Part shown: positions 27,320 through 36,542 of the stretch, piece after piece | How positions within the stretch are numbered: position 1 is the first letter of the stretch | Layout of the letters: the number at the start of each line of letters is the position of its first letter | Assembly: GCF_034627025.1 (NCBI RefSeq) | Contig: NZ_CP141048.1 | Location: 372,001 to 436,000, forward strand | Source of the DNA: Microvirga lotononidis | GTDB lineage: Bacteria; Pseudomonadota; Alphaproteobacteria; Rhizobiales; Beijerinckiaceae | Reading direction: 5' to 3' | DNA: 64,000 bases | Notes under the pieces: generated by a model | Told to the model about the DNA's origin: nothing | Databases searched by the model: none | What the model saw: only the letters and a program-made list of their open reading frames with translations | Translations under genes and position numbers: made by a program

Positions 27320-28124
27320 GGTAGTTGGTTAGCGTTATGCGCTCGCCCGAGGCGTCTCTTCTACCGGATGTTTAATTTCTAGGACAACCATCGTTCTAGA
27401 TCTAGTTCTGATTTCACGCCGTAACACGACGCTGCTAGAAGATAACCCAGATCCTCGGTCTATTGTTGTTTCGAAGTTAAGCTAGTTTACTGGACAAGCC
27501 CTATGAGTTAGTACTCGTCGAGACGTTCGACCTGCAACGTCATTTGAGATGGATCTGTACCCTATGGTCTATGCATATAGTAGAAGATTATAACCTGACA
27601 GTGACAAAGACAGCCCGATATAGTTTAACGTAAAACTGTATTTAGGAGCACACTCGTGATGGCTGCCGGAGCAAATAACGATATTTCTCAACCAAAACTA
27701 ATCACGCAGGTCAAACAAACACTTCGCATTACGAAGTAAGTCGCTTAAGAGTGGCATTCATAAACGGGTACAGAGAGCAATCAGACGTAGAAACGTGATA
27801 CTGAGTACTGGCTTTGGAGATTCTTGTAGTCACTTGATTTGTCAAAATCTGTGATAGCTACCTGTCACACCGTCCTTGGGCAGCCGTGCCGCATAGACCC
27901 TCCTGTAATTACGATCTAAAATTGCGATTGTGTTCTGGCAGTATATGAAGATAAACTTGCGTATAAAGATACTGTAAGTCGACTAATGTCCAAATAGTTG
28001 AGCGGGGCGCAGAATAAGAAGGATGCCTTCGAGGGATACCTTTCAAACAGCTCATACAAAAATCTAATGTCGAACTCGAGGCAAGTATAATGACTTCAAT
28101 GCCGCATCTGTCGGAGATGAATTA
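27320..28124. other. AT-rich region without a supported gene
   Basis: Roughly 800 bases noticeably richer in A and T than the neighbourhood. Only very short frames occur. I see no tRNA-like fold, no tandem repeat and no long inverted repeat. It separates two small secreted-protein genes of similar base composition and probably entered with them. Confidence 0.35.
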
Positions 28125-28418
28125 ATGGTTGGAAAATCATGTGCTATCATCCTGGTGTTACTCGTTCCAACATCGAAAGGATATGCAGCGAGTCTTAACT
28201 GCACCCACAGCGGCAAGAATGTCAAAGCTGAGATCAGCAATCCTACTAGTCCGGCGGTCAGCTGCGACTGGAGTTGCTCATGGCTACTGGAATCCAATGA
28301 AACACACAGCGGCGACAGTTCTATAAACGTCGGACCAAAAACGACGATGACCGTTTACACAAACACGCTCGACAGCGTGGTAGCGTCTCTGAAATCCAAA
28401 TCGCTGAAGTGCAAATGA
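28125..28418 (+). CDS. Small secreted cysteine-containing protein
   Basis: 97 residues. Signal peptide at 1-21 (MVGKSCAIILVLLVP, cleavage near GYAAS). The mature part has four Cys (LNC, VSC, DWSC, and KC at the end) in an otherwise Ser/Thr/Asn-rich beta-like sequence. No family recognised. ATG at 28125 preceded by GGAGATGAATTA, giving a usable ribosome binding site. AT-rich like the other small secreted gene 0.8 kb upstream. Confidence 0.45.
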   Translation: MVGKSCAIILVLLVPTSKGYAASLNCTHSGKNVKAEISNPTSPAVSCDWSCSWLLESNETHSGDSSINVGPKTTMTVYTNTLDSVVASLKSKSLKCK

Positions 28419-29108
28419 GTAGCACATAAGTGTCGGTCAGATCAAAGCGTCGGCTGAGCTCGATAGGATCGCGCGCCGCTCATAAACGATTATTGATACA
28501 AACTTATTCTGCGGGGTTCTCTGCCGATTGGCTATCCTGATCTACACAAACGCGTCCAATAATGACAGACTTAAAGCACCTAACAAAACCGAGGTGAACG
28601 CGTTGGTTTGGTATGGCCAAACCTCTTGTTTCCCATGCTCTGTAGGCGATGATTGAGCCCTCCTTCCCCTGAACTGGCAAAGCCCAAAATAGGTCGGTCG
28701 CAGGTCCTCACTCTATCTCGACGACTAAGCATGTGAAACTCTCGAAAATTGGATCATCACGCTGAGCGGTCCGGGTTAAGTGACGGACGTCTCAAGATGC
28801 CGAAGAGCAAACCGGCGCCTACAAGTGTCTGCACCTCAAGCAACGATTAAACTCATTAAGACGCGTGATCGAGACCGCGCACCCGGAAATCTGCTCGCCT
28901 GCTTGACGACGGGCAGCTTTGCTTAGTTCATCTGCCCGCAGCGGTCCGATCCAACAGTCCCAACAAGCCGCACGAGCGCTGAAGTCGAAGACGTTGTCGC
29001 CGCGGAAATGGCAAGGTGGCGAACACGCGGCAACTTGCAGGCAGTTGTAAACTACTCCATCTCTGTCATTAGCACCCCCTGGTCGGACAGGGAACCGATA
29101 ACGAGTAA
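28419..29108. other. No supported gene
   Basis: About 690 bases. A 106-codon minus-strand frame near 28,819-29,139 has no family resemblance and unusual Cys/Arg content, and is judged spurious. Composition shifts back from AT-rich to GC-rich across this stretch, so it marks a patch boundary. Confidence 0.35.
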
Positions 29109-29123
29109 TTGATCGACAGCAAC

Positions 29124-29723
29124 ATGGGCAAAGACACAATGGCTAACAACACGGTCCGAAAAGAAGAATTGGGGGAGCTAGCCTTGCGGAATGCCGAGCA
29201 AATGGCGTTCCCGGCAACAGAATGGGAGGCGAACACCCTTGCGGAGGTTCTCGCCCTGCCGCGCGTCACTGTCACGCGGCCGCCTGAGGAGCAGTTGTTG
29301 GCCGCTGGCATGCTTCCATACGATTGCCATGCAAACTGTTTCGCACAGGCAGCAAACGATCCGGATCGGGTAAGCCGTCATGTTTGTGGGTGGTTGATTT
29401 ACAGCTCGGATCTTATCTTACATTCGGTTGTAGAGACGCGCGGGCACTGGCATTGTCTGACGCCGCAGTTGGTGCGGGCACCTTCACAGTTCCAATTCAT
29501 CCCCGACCCCTTCATCGAGTGGCTGGATACAGGTATTGGAGGCAGGCACGCATTTCGGAGTGGGGTGAGGCTTCCCAAGGCGCTTCGAAAATATCCCGCT
29601 TATCATCTTCGGATGAGGGATGAGCTCCACGATCTAATGGCATCGGGAATGTCGGCATTCGATGCCCGGGAAATGGTTGATGTCACCTTGGGCGCCGAGC
29701 TGAGGAGGATGGAACCCATTTGA
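29124..29723 (+). CDS. Hypothetical protein with conserved-looking Cys/His residues
   Basis: 199 residues from ATG 29124 (204 from TTG 29109; an ATG at 29139 is also possible). A central stretch reads YDCHANCFAQA, then VCGWLIY, HSVVETRGHWHCLTP and FIPDPFIEWLD. The Cys-His-x-Asn start, GW, HSVV and ...TP spacing recalls small papain/transglutaminase-like proteins in which Cys and His form a catalytic pair; this is an impression and not an identified family. The C-terminal part is helical. No signal peptide. Isolated gene with an IS66 fragment just downstream. Confidence 0.5.
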   Translation: MGKDTMANNTVRKEELGELALRNAEQMAFPATEWEANTLAEVLALPRVTVTRPPEEQLLAAGMLPYDCHANCFAQAANDPDRVSRHVCGWLIYSSDLILHSVVETRGHWHCLTPQLVRAPSQFQFIPDPFIEWLDTGIGGRHAFRSGVRLPKALRKYPAYHLRMRDELHDLMASGMSAFDAREMVDVTLGAELRRMEPI

Positions 29724-29802
29724 TTCAATGTGCCGACAGCTATCGGGCTCATCGCAATCTTTGACCATTGCTTGCGCAATGACCGCTCTAAAGTTCTGAC
29801 AC

Positions 29803-30297
29803 GATGCGCTGTTTGCGATTGAGCGCGCGATCATCGGCCGGCCGCCTGACGAGCGTCGCTCTGTCCGTGTGGCTCAGCCCAAACCTCTCGTCGACGATCT
29901 GGAGAGCTGGTTGCGGGCGCAGCGTGGACGGTTGTCGCCCAAGAGTGAGAGCGCCAAAGCCATCAATTACATGCTGCGGCGTTGGTCGTCGTTTGCGCTC
30001 TTCCTCGACGACGGGCGGGTCTGCCTGTCGAACAATGCCGCCGAGCGGGCCATCCGCGGCATTGCCGTCGGGCGCCGGAACTGGACCTTTGCGGGCTCGG
30101 ATGTGGGTGGCCATCGGGCAGCGGCGCTGTACACGCTGGTCGAGACCTGCAAGCTCAACGAGGTCGACCCACGGGCTTGGCTGGCCGACGTGCTGGCACG
30201 GCTGCCGGAACATCCGTCCAAACGGCTCAACGAGCTTGCCCTGGACCTGGAAGGCGCTGCGGGACGAGCAAGCCGCGGCCTGATCTCAGGGCTGTCG
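29803..30297 (+). pseudogene. IS66-family TnpC C-terminal fragment
   Basis: Starts abruptly at ALFAIERAIIGRPPDERRS and runs through the C-terminal core of the IS66 transposase (SAKAINYMLRRW, LSNNAAERAIRG, GRRNWTFAGSDVGGHRAAA). Near 30,240 a single missing base moves the expected end (LPWTWKALRDEQAAA) into another frame, stopping at 30281-30283. Truncated at the 5' end and frameshifted, so dead. The IS end is probably at 30529, where the plus strand reads GCAGCTTAC (reverse complement begins GTAAG, as IS66 termini do). Confidence 0.8.
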
Positions 30298-30516
30298 CGT
30301 GAACAGCGCCTTGAAGAGCTCTTCGGCTTTCTGCAAGCCTTCCTCGGTGAGGACGACGGATTTGGCCTTATTGGCCGGATCGCAGATGAAACCCTTCTGG
30401 TAGAGCCGATCTGTTGCGCCCCAGTCAAAACTCTTCCAGGCCCGGCACCCATCGTGCAGCGTCAGCCACATTAGGGCGAGAACCGCCTCGTCGATCTTGT
30501 CGTAGTCGATCTCCAT
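30286..30516 (-). CDS. DUF6429 family protein, IS66 passenger
   Basis: 76 residues, start MEIDYDKIDEAVLALMWLTL. Matches the short DUF6429 family, a winged-helix-like protein (KGFICDPANKAKSVVLTEEG) commonly found beside IS66 transposase genes on the opposite strand. Full length and intact. It ends inside the last codons of the IS66 fragment and lies within the inferred IS end at 30529. Confidence 0.7.
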   Translation of the reverse strand: MEIDYDKIDEAVLALMWLTLHDGCRAWKSFDWGATDRLYQKGFICDPANKAKSVVLTEEGLQKAEELFKALFTRQP

Positions 30517-30559
30517 TCCGGCAGCTTACCACGCCACGACCGGAAATTCCGCGGTCCTC

Positions 30560-30974
30560 GGCGGATGCGTACTTGAATTGGACCGCTACTCCTTTGATCG
30601 CAGAGATCACGACACGCTGGATCGAGGACGGCACCTGCCTCGAATTGGTGCAATGGCAGCGTACCGTTCTCAGTCGAAGGCATAAGCTTGCGTCAAAGGT
30701 TCTTCAGGGGCTTTCATACGCGAACCACCCGGAGGGCATGCACATTTGGTTGCGACTAGGTGAGCACATCCGCGAGGAAGAGTTCGTGTCGCATGCACGT
30801 CTGCAAGGGGTCGCGGTGGCGAGGGGGTCCGCTTTTGCGATTAATCCGGCAGCACACAAGCCAGCGGTAAGGATTTCAGTAGGATCCACTACGGAGGACG
30901 AGCTCCATCGAGGGCTTACTGTCATTTCTAACCTCGCTCGCAGCAATCCCGAGCCAGTTTTGTTCGCTGTCTGA
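30560..30974 (+). pseudogene. MocR-type (GntR/aminotransferase) regulator, C-terminal fragment
   Basis: The frame gives TATPLIAEITTRWIEDGT, then RRHKLASKVL, and PEGMHIWLRLGEH, followed by a C-terminal aminotransferase fold I ending (AHKPAVRISVGSTTEDELHR). This is the C-terminal ~125 residues of a PLP-binding MocR regulator. Everything upstream, including the winged helix and the PLP lysine, is missing; the break is at the IS66 end about 30 bases to the left, so the IS probably truncated it. Confidence 0.7.
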
Positions 30975-31155
30975 GATAGAGCTTAGCAATTGGTTCGAGC
31001 CACATGAGTGCTGGAACCACCCCAGGGCCGCCGGGTATGTGCCGATTTGCCAACCGACGCTCAAGTTCTCAGACATACCTGCAGCATCCTTGCTGGGAGA
31101 AACTCAGGCAGTGACTACGTCAGGTAGTGCACTGGGCGGCCGCACGCGCAATCAG

Positions 31156-34100
31156 TCAGAGCGAAGAAAGAGCAGCCTCAACTTGCCTTGCCTCAGGAAC
31201 ACCAAGCCGAACCAACGCAGATAGAATAGCGTCAATGTCCTGCCGCTCGGGAGCCCCAGCCGACAATGCTCCCGGCGAACTTCCGCGAACACGATCAATC
31301 CAAGCGCAGACACGACGTCCGATCCCATATTCGACCCAAAACACAGTGTCATCGCTGTAGCTGCGAACCCAAGACCGACCTCCGGCAACGAGAAGCGGAA
31401 GGAGTGATGGCTCAGGCGATACTTCCAATAAGTTAATGGTCACCAAAGCAACGAAGTAACATTGGCTACTATCCAGAAGGTCAATTAGCTGCGGCAGGAA
31501 GGGCCCGAGCCGCTCAATTGCGACTGGCGTGAGATAACTTGATGTTCGAGTAAGAACATAGTTGTTGAAGAAAATCACTCCGACAGCCGGCCCGAGATGC
31601 ATCTCAATTGAGTTAGTTCGCGTGCCTACAAGCCGCATCCATCGCGGGGACACCTTCAGGCGATTGATGATGTGTTGGCGAATGCGCGGAGCCTCAGTTT
31701 CTAAGCTGCGGTAATTGAAATAAACGAGATCAACCGCTGGCAGAAACTCTGTTGTTACATCGAAAAAGGACTGATCTGGCAATCCAGTAATTCGGCTAAG
31801 AACTCTATTAATTTCGGCCTCAGAAAGGCCCACGAGAGTACGCGCAAACAGTGGATAGTAGTTGGCGTTCCATTCGCTTGGCGACTCCGAGAGCTCTTCC
31901 TCAGGTTCAAGACCTTGGCCGTTTAGACTTGCGGAGAAGTCCGCGTATGCCATAGCGAGTTCGCGCAGCCAAGGGCGCTTCGAAACATCAAGCAAAGGCC
32001 GCAGAGCGCCGATCCAAAGGGCGGCAGCTCGTTCGTCGACATACATATCCAGGTGTGCTGCGTATTCTTGAGATCCATTTTCCGATTGCGATGCAGACCC
32101 GGCAATTCGGATTCCACGCCGTCGGCGGCGTCGGACGGGCCGGATCTCCTTGGCTTCGAAGCGCGGCCAAGCCGGTTCCATGCTAGATCCATCAAGCCAC
32201 GCGAGTTCATCTTCGACAGCCTTCGCGGCTCTTGCAGCGCATAAAGCGGAACGTCGCGTTGCCTCTTCCCCGCTATCATTCCAAAACCTAGCTGGTTGTA
32301 CGGCAGCCGCGAATGCGCAACGCATGATCGCCTTCGGAATTCGTTCGTCAAGGCTGGCGAGGTCGCTAGCGGCGACAACGAAGCCATGCGCACCAGCTGG
32401 GCTTTCACGCGCGGCGATTTCCAGAAGGATCCGAAGGCGTACTGGGGTTGGGCCTAGTCTGTAGAGCTCTGCAATTCCAGCGAACGCAGTCGCGACTGGA
32501 TTGAAGATCAGTCCGGCGCGCACCTCATGGGCAACGTCGCGAGGCTCACTGAGTGCGTCGACTAAGATTTTCTCGGCCCACGCGCCATGCTCGAGACGAA
32601 GATCGTCGCTGCCGTCTCGAACCGCGACCAGCGCGGCAGCTAAAACTCCTTTGCTGTTGAGGAGATTTTCATCGTCATCGTCGGCGTTGTCTGAAGCAGA
32701 GGTTTGCGCTTGAGCCCACACAACACCCTGAGCAGCGAGCTCCTGGGTTGAACGCGAGGCGTCATCTATAGCAAGCAGGAGTGCTGCCCGCACATTCGCC
32801 GATTCAAGTCGAGTTGCTGACTTAGCTTTTAGGGCTGCCACATGCGTCGCCTCGGACTCTGGTGGCACGTATACAAGTGATGTCTCCGTTGTGCCATCTG
32901 CACATTTGCTCTCACGCTCAACCCAGTTTTTTGGGTTGATCAGGTTCAGCTCATGTTGTGCCATAAACCTTGGATCAGCGAAGTCCGAATCCGTTTCAGG
33001 CATGCCGAGGCGTCGCGAAGCCGACTGCAACAGCCCCTCAAGCTTTATGCGAAGACTCTCTGGGCCCAACGCACCGTACACTTCTATGAGCCGCTCAAGG
33101 GGCACATGTCGCGATAGCCGCCGGCTTAAGCTCTCGCGAGTTGCCGCGCCAATTGGCTCCTTCTGCAAAGCAGCCAATCCGTCTCTGTCTGGGCGTTCAG
33201 TTTGATCGTACATCAGACGCGCGCGGTCAAGACTGACGAGTTCCGGACAACCAAGGAACGGGATGGCTGCGGCCTTTGACTTGGGCCAATGGGAAATAAT
33301 CAGATCGATAGCGATCAGAACAATCGCAGCCGATGCGTTTCGGGGACCAAGTACATCCTTAAGGACTGTGTCGAAGTCCTCACCCGCATCAATCCGCTGA
33401 TGAGCCCAAGCTTCCATTGCCATGAGGCCAGAGCCAAGTCCGTAGTAGTTGCTTTCCCCACGCGACCAGCGATAGGTTCCGGTCCACGGGAAGAACCGCT
33501 CACCGTCCTCAAACAGGATGAGAAAGCCATCATGGCCGGGATCCCGCTCACCCGCTCCAAACTGAATCGCGTGTTCGAGAAGCCGTCGAATGAGCGCGAG
33601 CCCTTCATCCGGCGCGTGGGTCAACAACTCGAGGAAAGGTCCTTGAGCTGGCGACGCTGGCAAAAACTCATGATCAAGGAATTGGAACGGTTCCTCGCGC
33701 CCCCGTCGGCGATAAGTGCTTCGATCCTCTCTGTCGTTCGCAATTAATTGCTCGGCCGTTAGCGCGGCAAGCTCTTTTGGTGCAGCCTGGGCAAGAGTGC
33801 CACGGAACTTCATGATGCTAGAGATGATGTTCCTGCCGTGCTTGTAGGTCCGAACGCGATTCACGTAATCAACCGCCAGGTCGGATCTCTTGTTGCAAAA
33901 CGAGAGGAAACCAGTACGTATCTTGTTTGTCGGCCCGCCCCCTTCACGATAGCTAAACCGACCGCTGTAGGTGCGTGGTGGAGCCCCTGGCGTTCCGTCC
34001 TCTTCAAGTTCGACGAGCCAAGCGTGGAGCCAAGCTACCAAGTTTGGCGTGAGCTGGCCGTGTCCGAAGGTTCCTAGCATCCAACTGGTGTAGAGTTCTG

Positions 34101-36333
34101 CCACATCGCCTAGCGCCTGAGCCGGCAGCTTCGTACCGAGCTTTAGGAGCCAAATTATCAGTTGAAGCCAGGAAGTACTCGTCGGCACAAATATGCCCGC
34201 CGGAAGTGTGGCAGGCTCTACCCCGAATCGCACGAGCAACTGGGAGGCTGGTTCGACATCGACGGCTATCACGGTCCGGATCAGTTCACGTAGAAGAACA
34301 GCGTCGTTATCGAGCAGCCGTGTCGCCTCGCGATCCAGCAGAGTGTTTGCGGTCTCTGAATGGACAATGGCCAGTATCGCCGCGCGTCTCCATGAGCTGT
34401 GAACACCGTCCCTTGACAACCGCTCGAGGATTGCCGCCCAGCGATTATCGTCTGCCTTCCGCTCGAGCGCAAAACGTGCGGCGAGCTCAATACCCCGCGC
34501 CAACACCGCCGAGGCGGGCTTGTCAAGCGGAAGCTTCTCGAAGGCCGCCGCATCTCCGGCAAGGAGGTTACCTATGGCCCATTGCCGAAGCACATCATGA
34601 CGGAAGGTAACCCGATCATTCCCTAGATCACGAAGCGTCTCGCACTTTACCAACGCATCAATTGGGGTCGGACTTTCACCTCTGACGTCCAGAACAAAGG
34701 CTCCTCCTAGGGCTACTTCGGCAAGCGCTCGCAAAAGCCTTGCGCGCTCGCGGTGACTATCGTTACGTTCGCCACCCGCCGAGTTCCACCACTGCTCCGC
34801 CATATCCAGTTCAGTCGTTGGGGTCACAACCCTTGCTGGATGACCTGCAAGACGAGATAAGCGATAGAGATTGCGGACGACTTCGCGTGCGGGATGGATG
34901 TCATCCAGTAGACCTGCTAGGCTCGGCTCATTCTCCTTAAGCTCACCTATCTCTGCCTCGCTGAGTTCCTCGATCATGACGGGTGGAGCAGTACCGAGCG
35001 CCTTGACGGCATCAGGGTCCAGCCAGCTGGGCTCGTCGACGCCAAAGTTGCGACGGGCCGTCGCGACAACTAAGATACCGGGAGCCTCAGCAGCTGCGCG
35101 CACGAGGTCGTTTACGGTTCGCCTCTGTTCGTCACTGAAGGAGTCAAGGTTGTCTATGAACAGCGCGGAGCCGCCATCCGCGGCTAGCTCCCCGAGCAAG
35201 TCTCGAGCAGTTCCCTTGAACTCTAAGACGCTCCTCATGGCCATCCATCCGCGCGGCGGGGTTCTCGCTGGACTGAGAACGAGGACGCGGCCCTCCGCAC
35301 CGAACAATTCGGCAAAGTGTTTCAAGACACCTGACTTGCCAACGCCAGCGTCGCCCCGGATTTCCACGTAGCGTCCACGTCCGAGCGCATCGTTCACGGC
35401 TTCGACCCGTTCCGTCCGAGCGAGGCTCGTGGTGCCGATACGATCGTCGATGTCGGCAAGAGCTTGGGAAGATGCTTCGGCGACTGCGGCTCGCACGTCT
35501 GTGAGGCGCCGATCCGCGGCAAGACAGATCGACTTGCCGACTAAGTCTGCACTGAGACGTTCGTGGTCGCGGTCACCGCCGTCCGCGGCGATCTCTTCAG
35601 CGAGATCGGTAAGGATGCTCCAGAGAGACGAAGCATTTGCCGCGTCTTTGGGCGGGAGAACGCGAACAGCTCTCTCGCGTGACAATTCTTCAGCGGCCGA
35701 ACCGACCGCTGTGTAGTCGAAGATCAGAATTTGAAGTCGCGCAAGAACCTTCCAAACGGTCTCGTCATCGTAAGGACCTCTTGCATCACGCAGATGATTT
35801 CGCATTGTCTCGACAAAGGTTCGCATGTCAGCGTTGCCAGTCCCGGATCGATGCAAACGGTCGAAGAAGGACTGAGCAGAGCCAAGCTGCCGCGCCCACC
35901 GGAGCACGTCCTGGTATGCGCCATCGATCTTATGGGAGCCGCGGGCAGCGGCGATTGCTAACTCGTTCCGCCCAGTCCAGAACTCAGGCTTTCGCATGGC
36001 CGTTGCAATCTGGCGGGCGACCTTCTCGAAAACCCCGTCACCTGGCGAAAATTTAATGCTGCGCTTGACCTGAATCTGTAACGTTGCCAGGCGCCCAGTC
36101 GTATTTTCGTGTGCATGGATGACGACATCGTCCAGCGGGTAGCCGTCCTCCCCCCTCTGGAACTCGATGCGATCAATGGTTGTCCCGGGGAGCCCACGAG
36201 GCTCGGAGTGAGCGAGCATCGTTAGGAGATAATGAGCGCCGACTTGGCCCTCAAACCGAGCGCCAGCCGGCCCCGTCGAAGCTGGGCTCGAACCACTCAA
36301 ACTTTCTTCGCCGTTTTCATCGAGCCTCTCCAT
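31156..36333 (-). CDS. Nuclease-STAND NTPase, Avs-like putative antiphage protein
   Basis: 1,725 residues from ATG 36333; the frame stays open to 36474 but those codons look non-coding. Residues ~25-110 resemble a PD-(D/E)xK nuclease of the Cap4/Mrr type: LDDVVIHA, then LQIQVKR (D...QxK). A P-loop NTPase follows: Walker A GDAGVGKS at about 327-334, Walker B LFIDNLD at about 391-397, then winged-helix-like STAND segments. The remaining ~1,100 residues are helical repeats, as in sensor regions of STAND proteins. By domain order it is an Avs-like or related defence protein that would bind a phage trigger and unleash nuclease activity. It lies 210 bases downstream of brxL on the same strand and likely belongs to the same defence island; it may have its own promoter in that gap. 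Confidence 0.75.
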   Translation of the reverse strand: MERLDENGEESLSGSSPASTGPAGARFEGQVGAHYLLTMLAHSEPRGLPGTTIDRIEFQRGEDGYPLDDVVIHAHENTTGRLATLQIQVKRSIKFSPGDGVFEKVARQIATAMRKPEFWTGRNELAIAAARGSHKIDGAYQDVLRWARQLGSAQSFFDRLHRSGTGNADMRTFVETMRNHLRDARGPYDDETVWKVLARLQILIFDYTAVGSAAEELSRERAVRVLPPKDAANASSLWSILTDLAEEIAADGGDRDHERLSADLVGKSICLAADRRLTDVRAAVAEASSQALADIDDRIGTTSLARTERVEAVNDALGRGRYVEIRGDAGVGKSGVLKHFAELFGAEGRVLVLSPARTPPRGWMAMRSVLEFKGTARDLLGELAADGGSALFIDNLDSFSDEQRRTVNDLVRAAAEAPGILVVATARRNFGVDEPSWLDPDAVKALGTAPPVMIEELSEAEIGELKENEPSLAGLLDDIHPAREVVRNLYRLSRLAGHPARVVTPTTELDMAEQWWNSAGGERNDSHRERARLLRALAEVALGGAFVLDVRGESPTPIDALVKCETLRDLGNDRVTFRHDVLRQWAIGNLLAGDAAAFEKLPLDKPASAVLARGIELAARFALERKADDNRWAAILERLSRDGVHSSWRRAAILAIVHSETANTLLDREATRLLDNDAVLLRELIRTVIAVDVEPASQLLVRFGVEPATLPAGIFVPTSTSWLQLIIWLLKLGTKLPAQALGDVAELYTSWMLGTFGHGQLTPNLVAWLHAWLVELEEDGTPGAPPRTYSGRFSYREGGGPTNKIRTGFLSFCNKRSDLAVDYVNRVRTYKHGRNIISSIMKFRGTLAQAAPKELAALTAEQLIANDREDRSTYRRRGREEPFQFLDHEFLPASPAQGPFLELLTHAPDEGLALIRRLLEHAIQFGAGERDPGHDGFLILFEDGERFFPWTGTYRWSRGESNYYGLGSGLMAMEAWAHQRIDAGEDFDTVLKDVLGPRNASAAIVLIAIDLIISHWPKSKAAAIPFLGCPELVSLDRARLMYDQTERPDRDGLAALQKEPIGAATRESLSRRLSRHVPLERLIEVYGALGPESLRIKLEGLLQSASRRLGMPETDSDFADPRFMAQHELNLINPKNWVERESKCADGTTETSLVYVPPESEATHVAALKAKSATRLESANVRAALLLAIDDASRSTQELAAQGVVWAQAQTSASDNADDDDENLLNSKGVLAAALVAVRDGSDDLRLEHGAWAEKILVDALSEPRDVAHEVRAGLIFNPVATAFAGIAELYRLGPTPVRLRILLEIAARESPAGAHGFVVAASDLASLDERIPKAIMRCAFAAAVQPARFWNDSGEEATRRSALCAARAAKAVEDELAWLDGSSMEPAWPRFEAKEIRPVRRRRRRGIRIAGSASQSENGSQEYAAHLDMYVDERAAALWIGALRPLLDVSKRPWLRELAMAYADFSASLNGQGLEPEEELSESPSEWNANYYPLFARTLVGLSEAEINRVLSRITGLPDQSFFDVTTEFLPAVDLVYFNYRSLETEAPRIRQHIINRLKVSPRWMRLVGTRTNSIEMHLGPAVGVIFFNNYVLTRTSSYLTPVAIERLGPFLPQLIDLLDSSQCYFVALVTINLLEVSPEPSLLPLLVAGGRSWVRSYSDDTVFWVEYGIGRRVCAWIDRVRGSSPGALSAGAPERQDIDAILSALVRLGVPEARQVEAALSSL

Positions 36334-36542
36334 CGCGGCCAGGGTTGAAGCGCTACCATTTATTTTCAACAGCAAACCATGGGTTGGCAGTATCAGAGCC
36401 TGTTTGAGAATAGCGAAAACCACACTATGCAGAGCTCGCAACCGAAGAGCGCTACAAAATTTTTGGGCCTGCAATGAATTCTCAAACGGTCTCTCAAGAT
36501 CACCTGTTAATCAGAGTAAGGCGACAATTTTTAAAAGCTACT

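Noticed and set aside
34201-34212. AAGTGTGGCAGG inside the STAND gene, matching the thyA junction
   Set aside because: Twelve-base match inside a coding gene 20 kb away with no wider similarity; consistent with chance.
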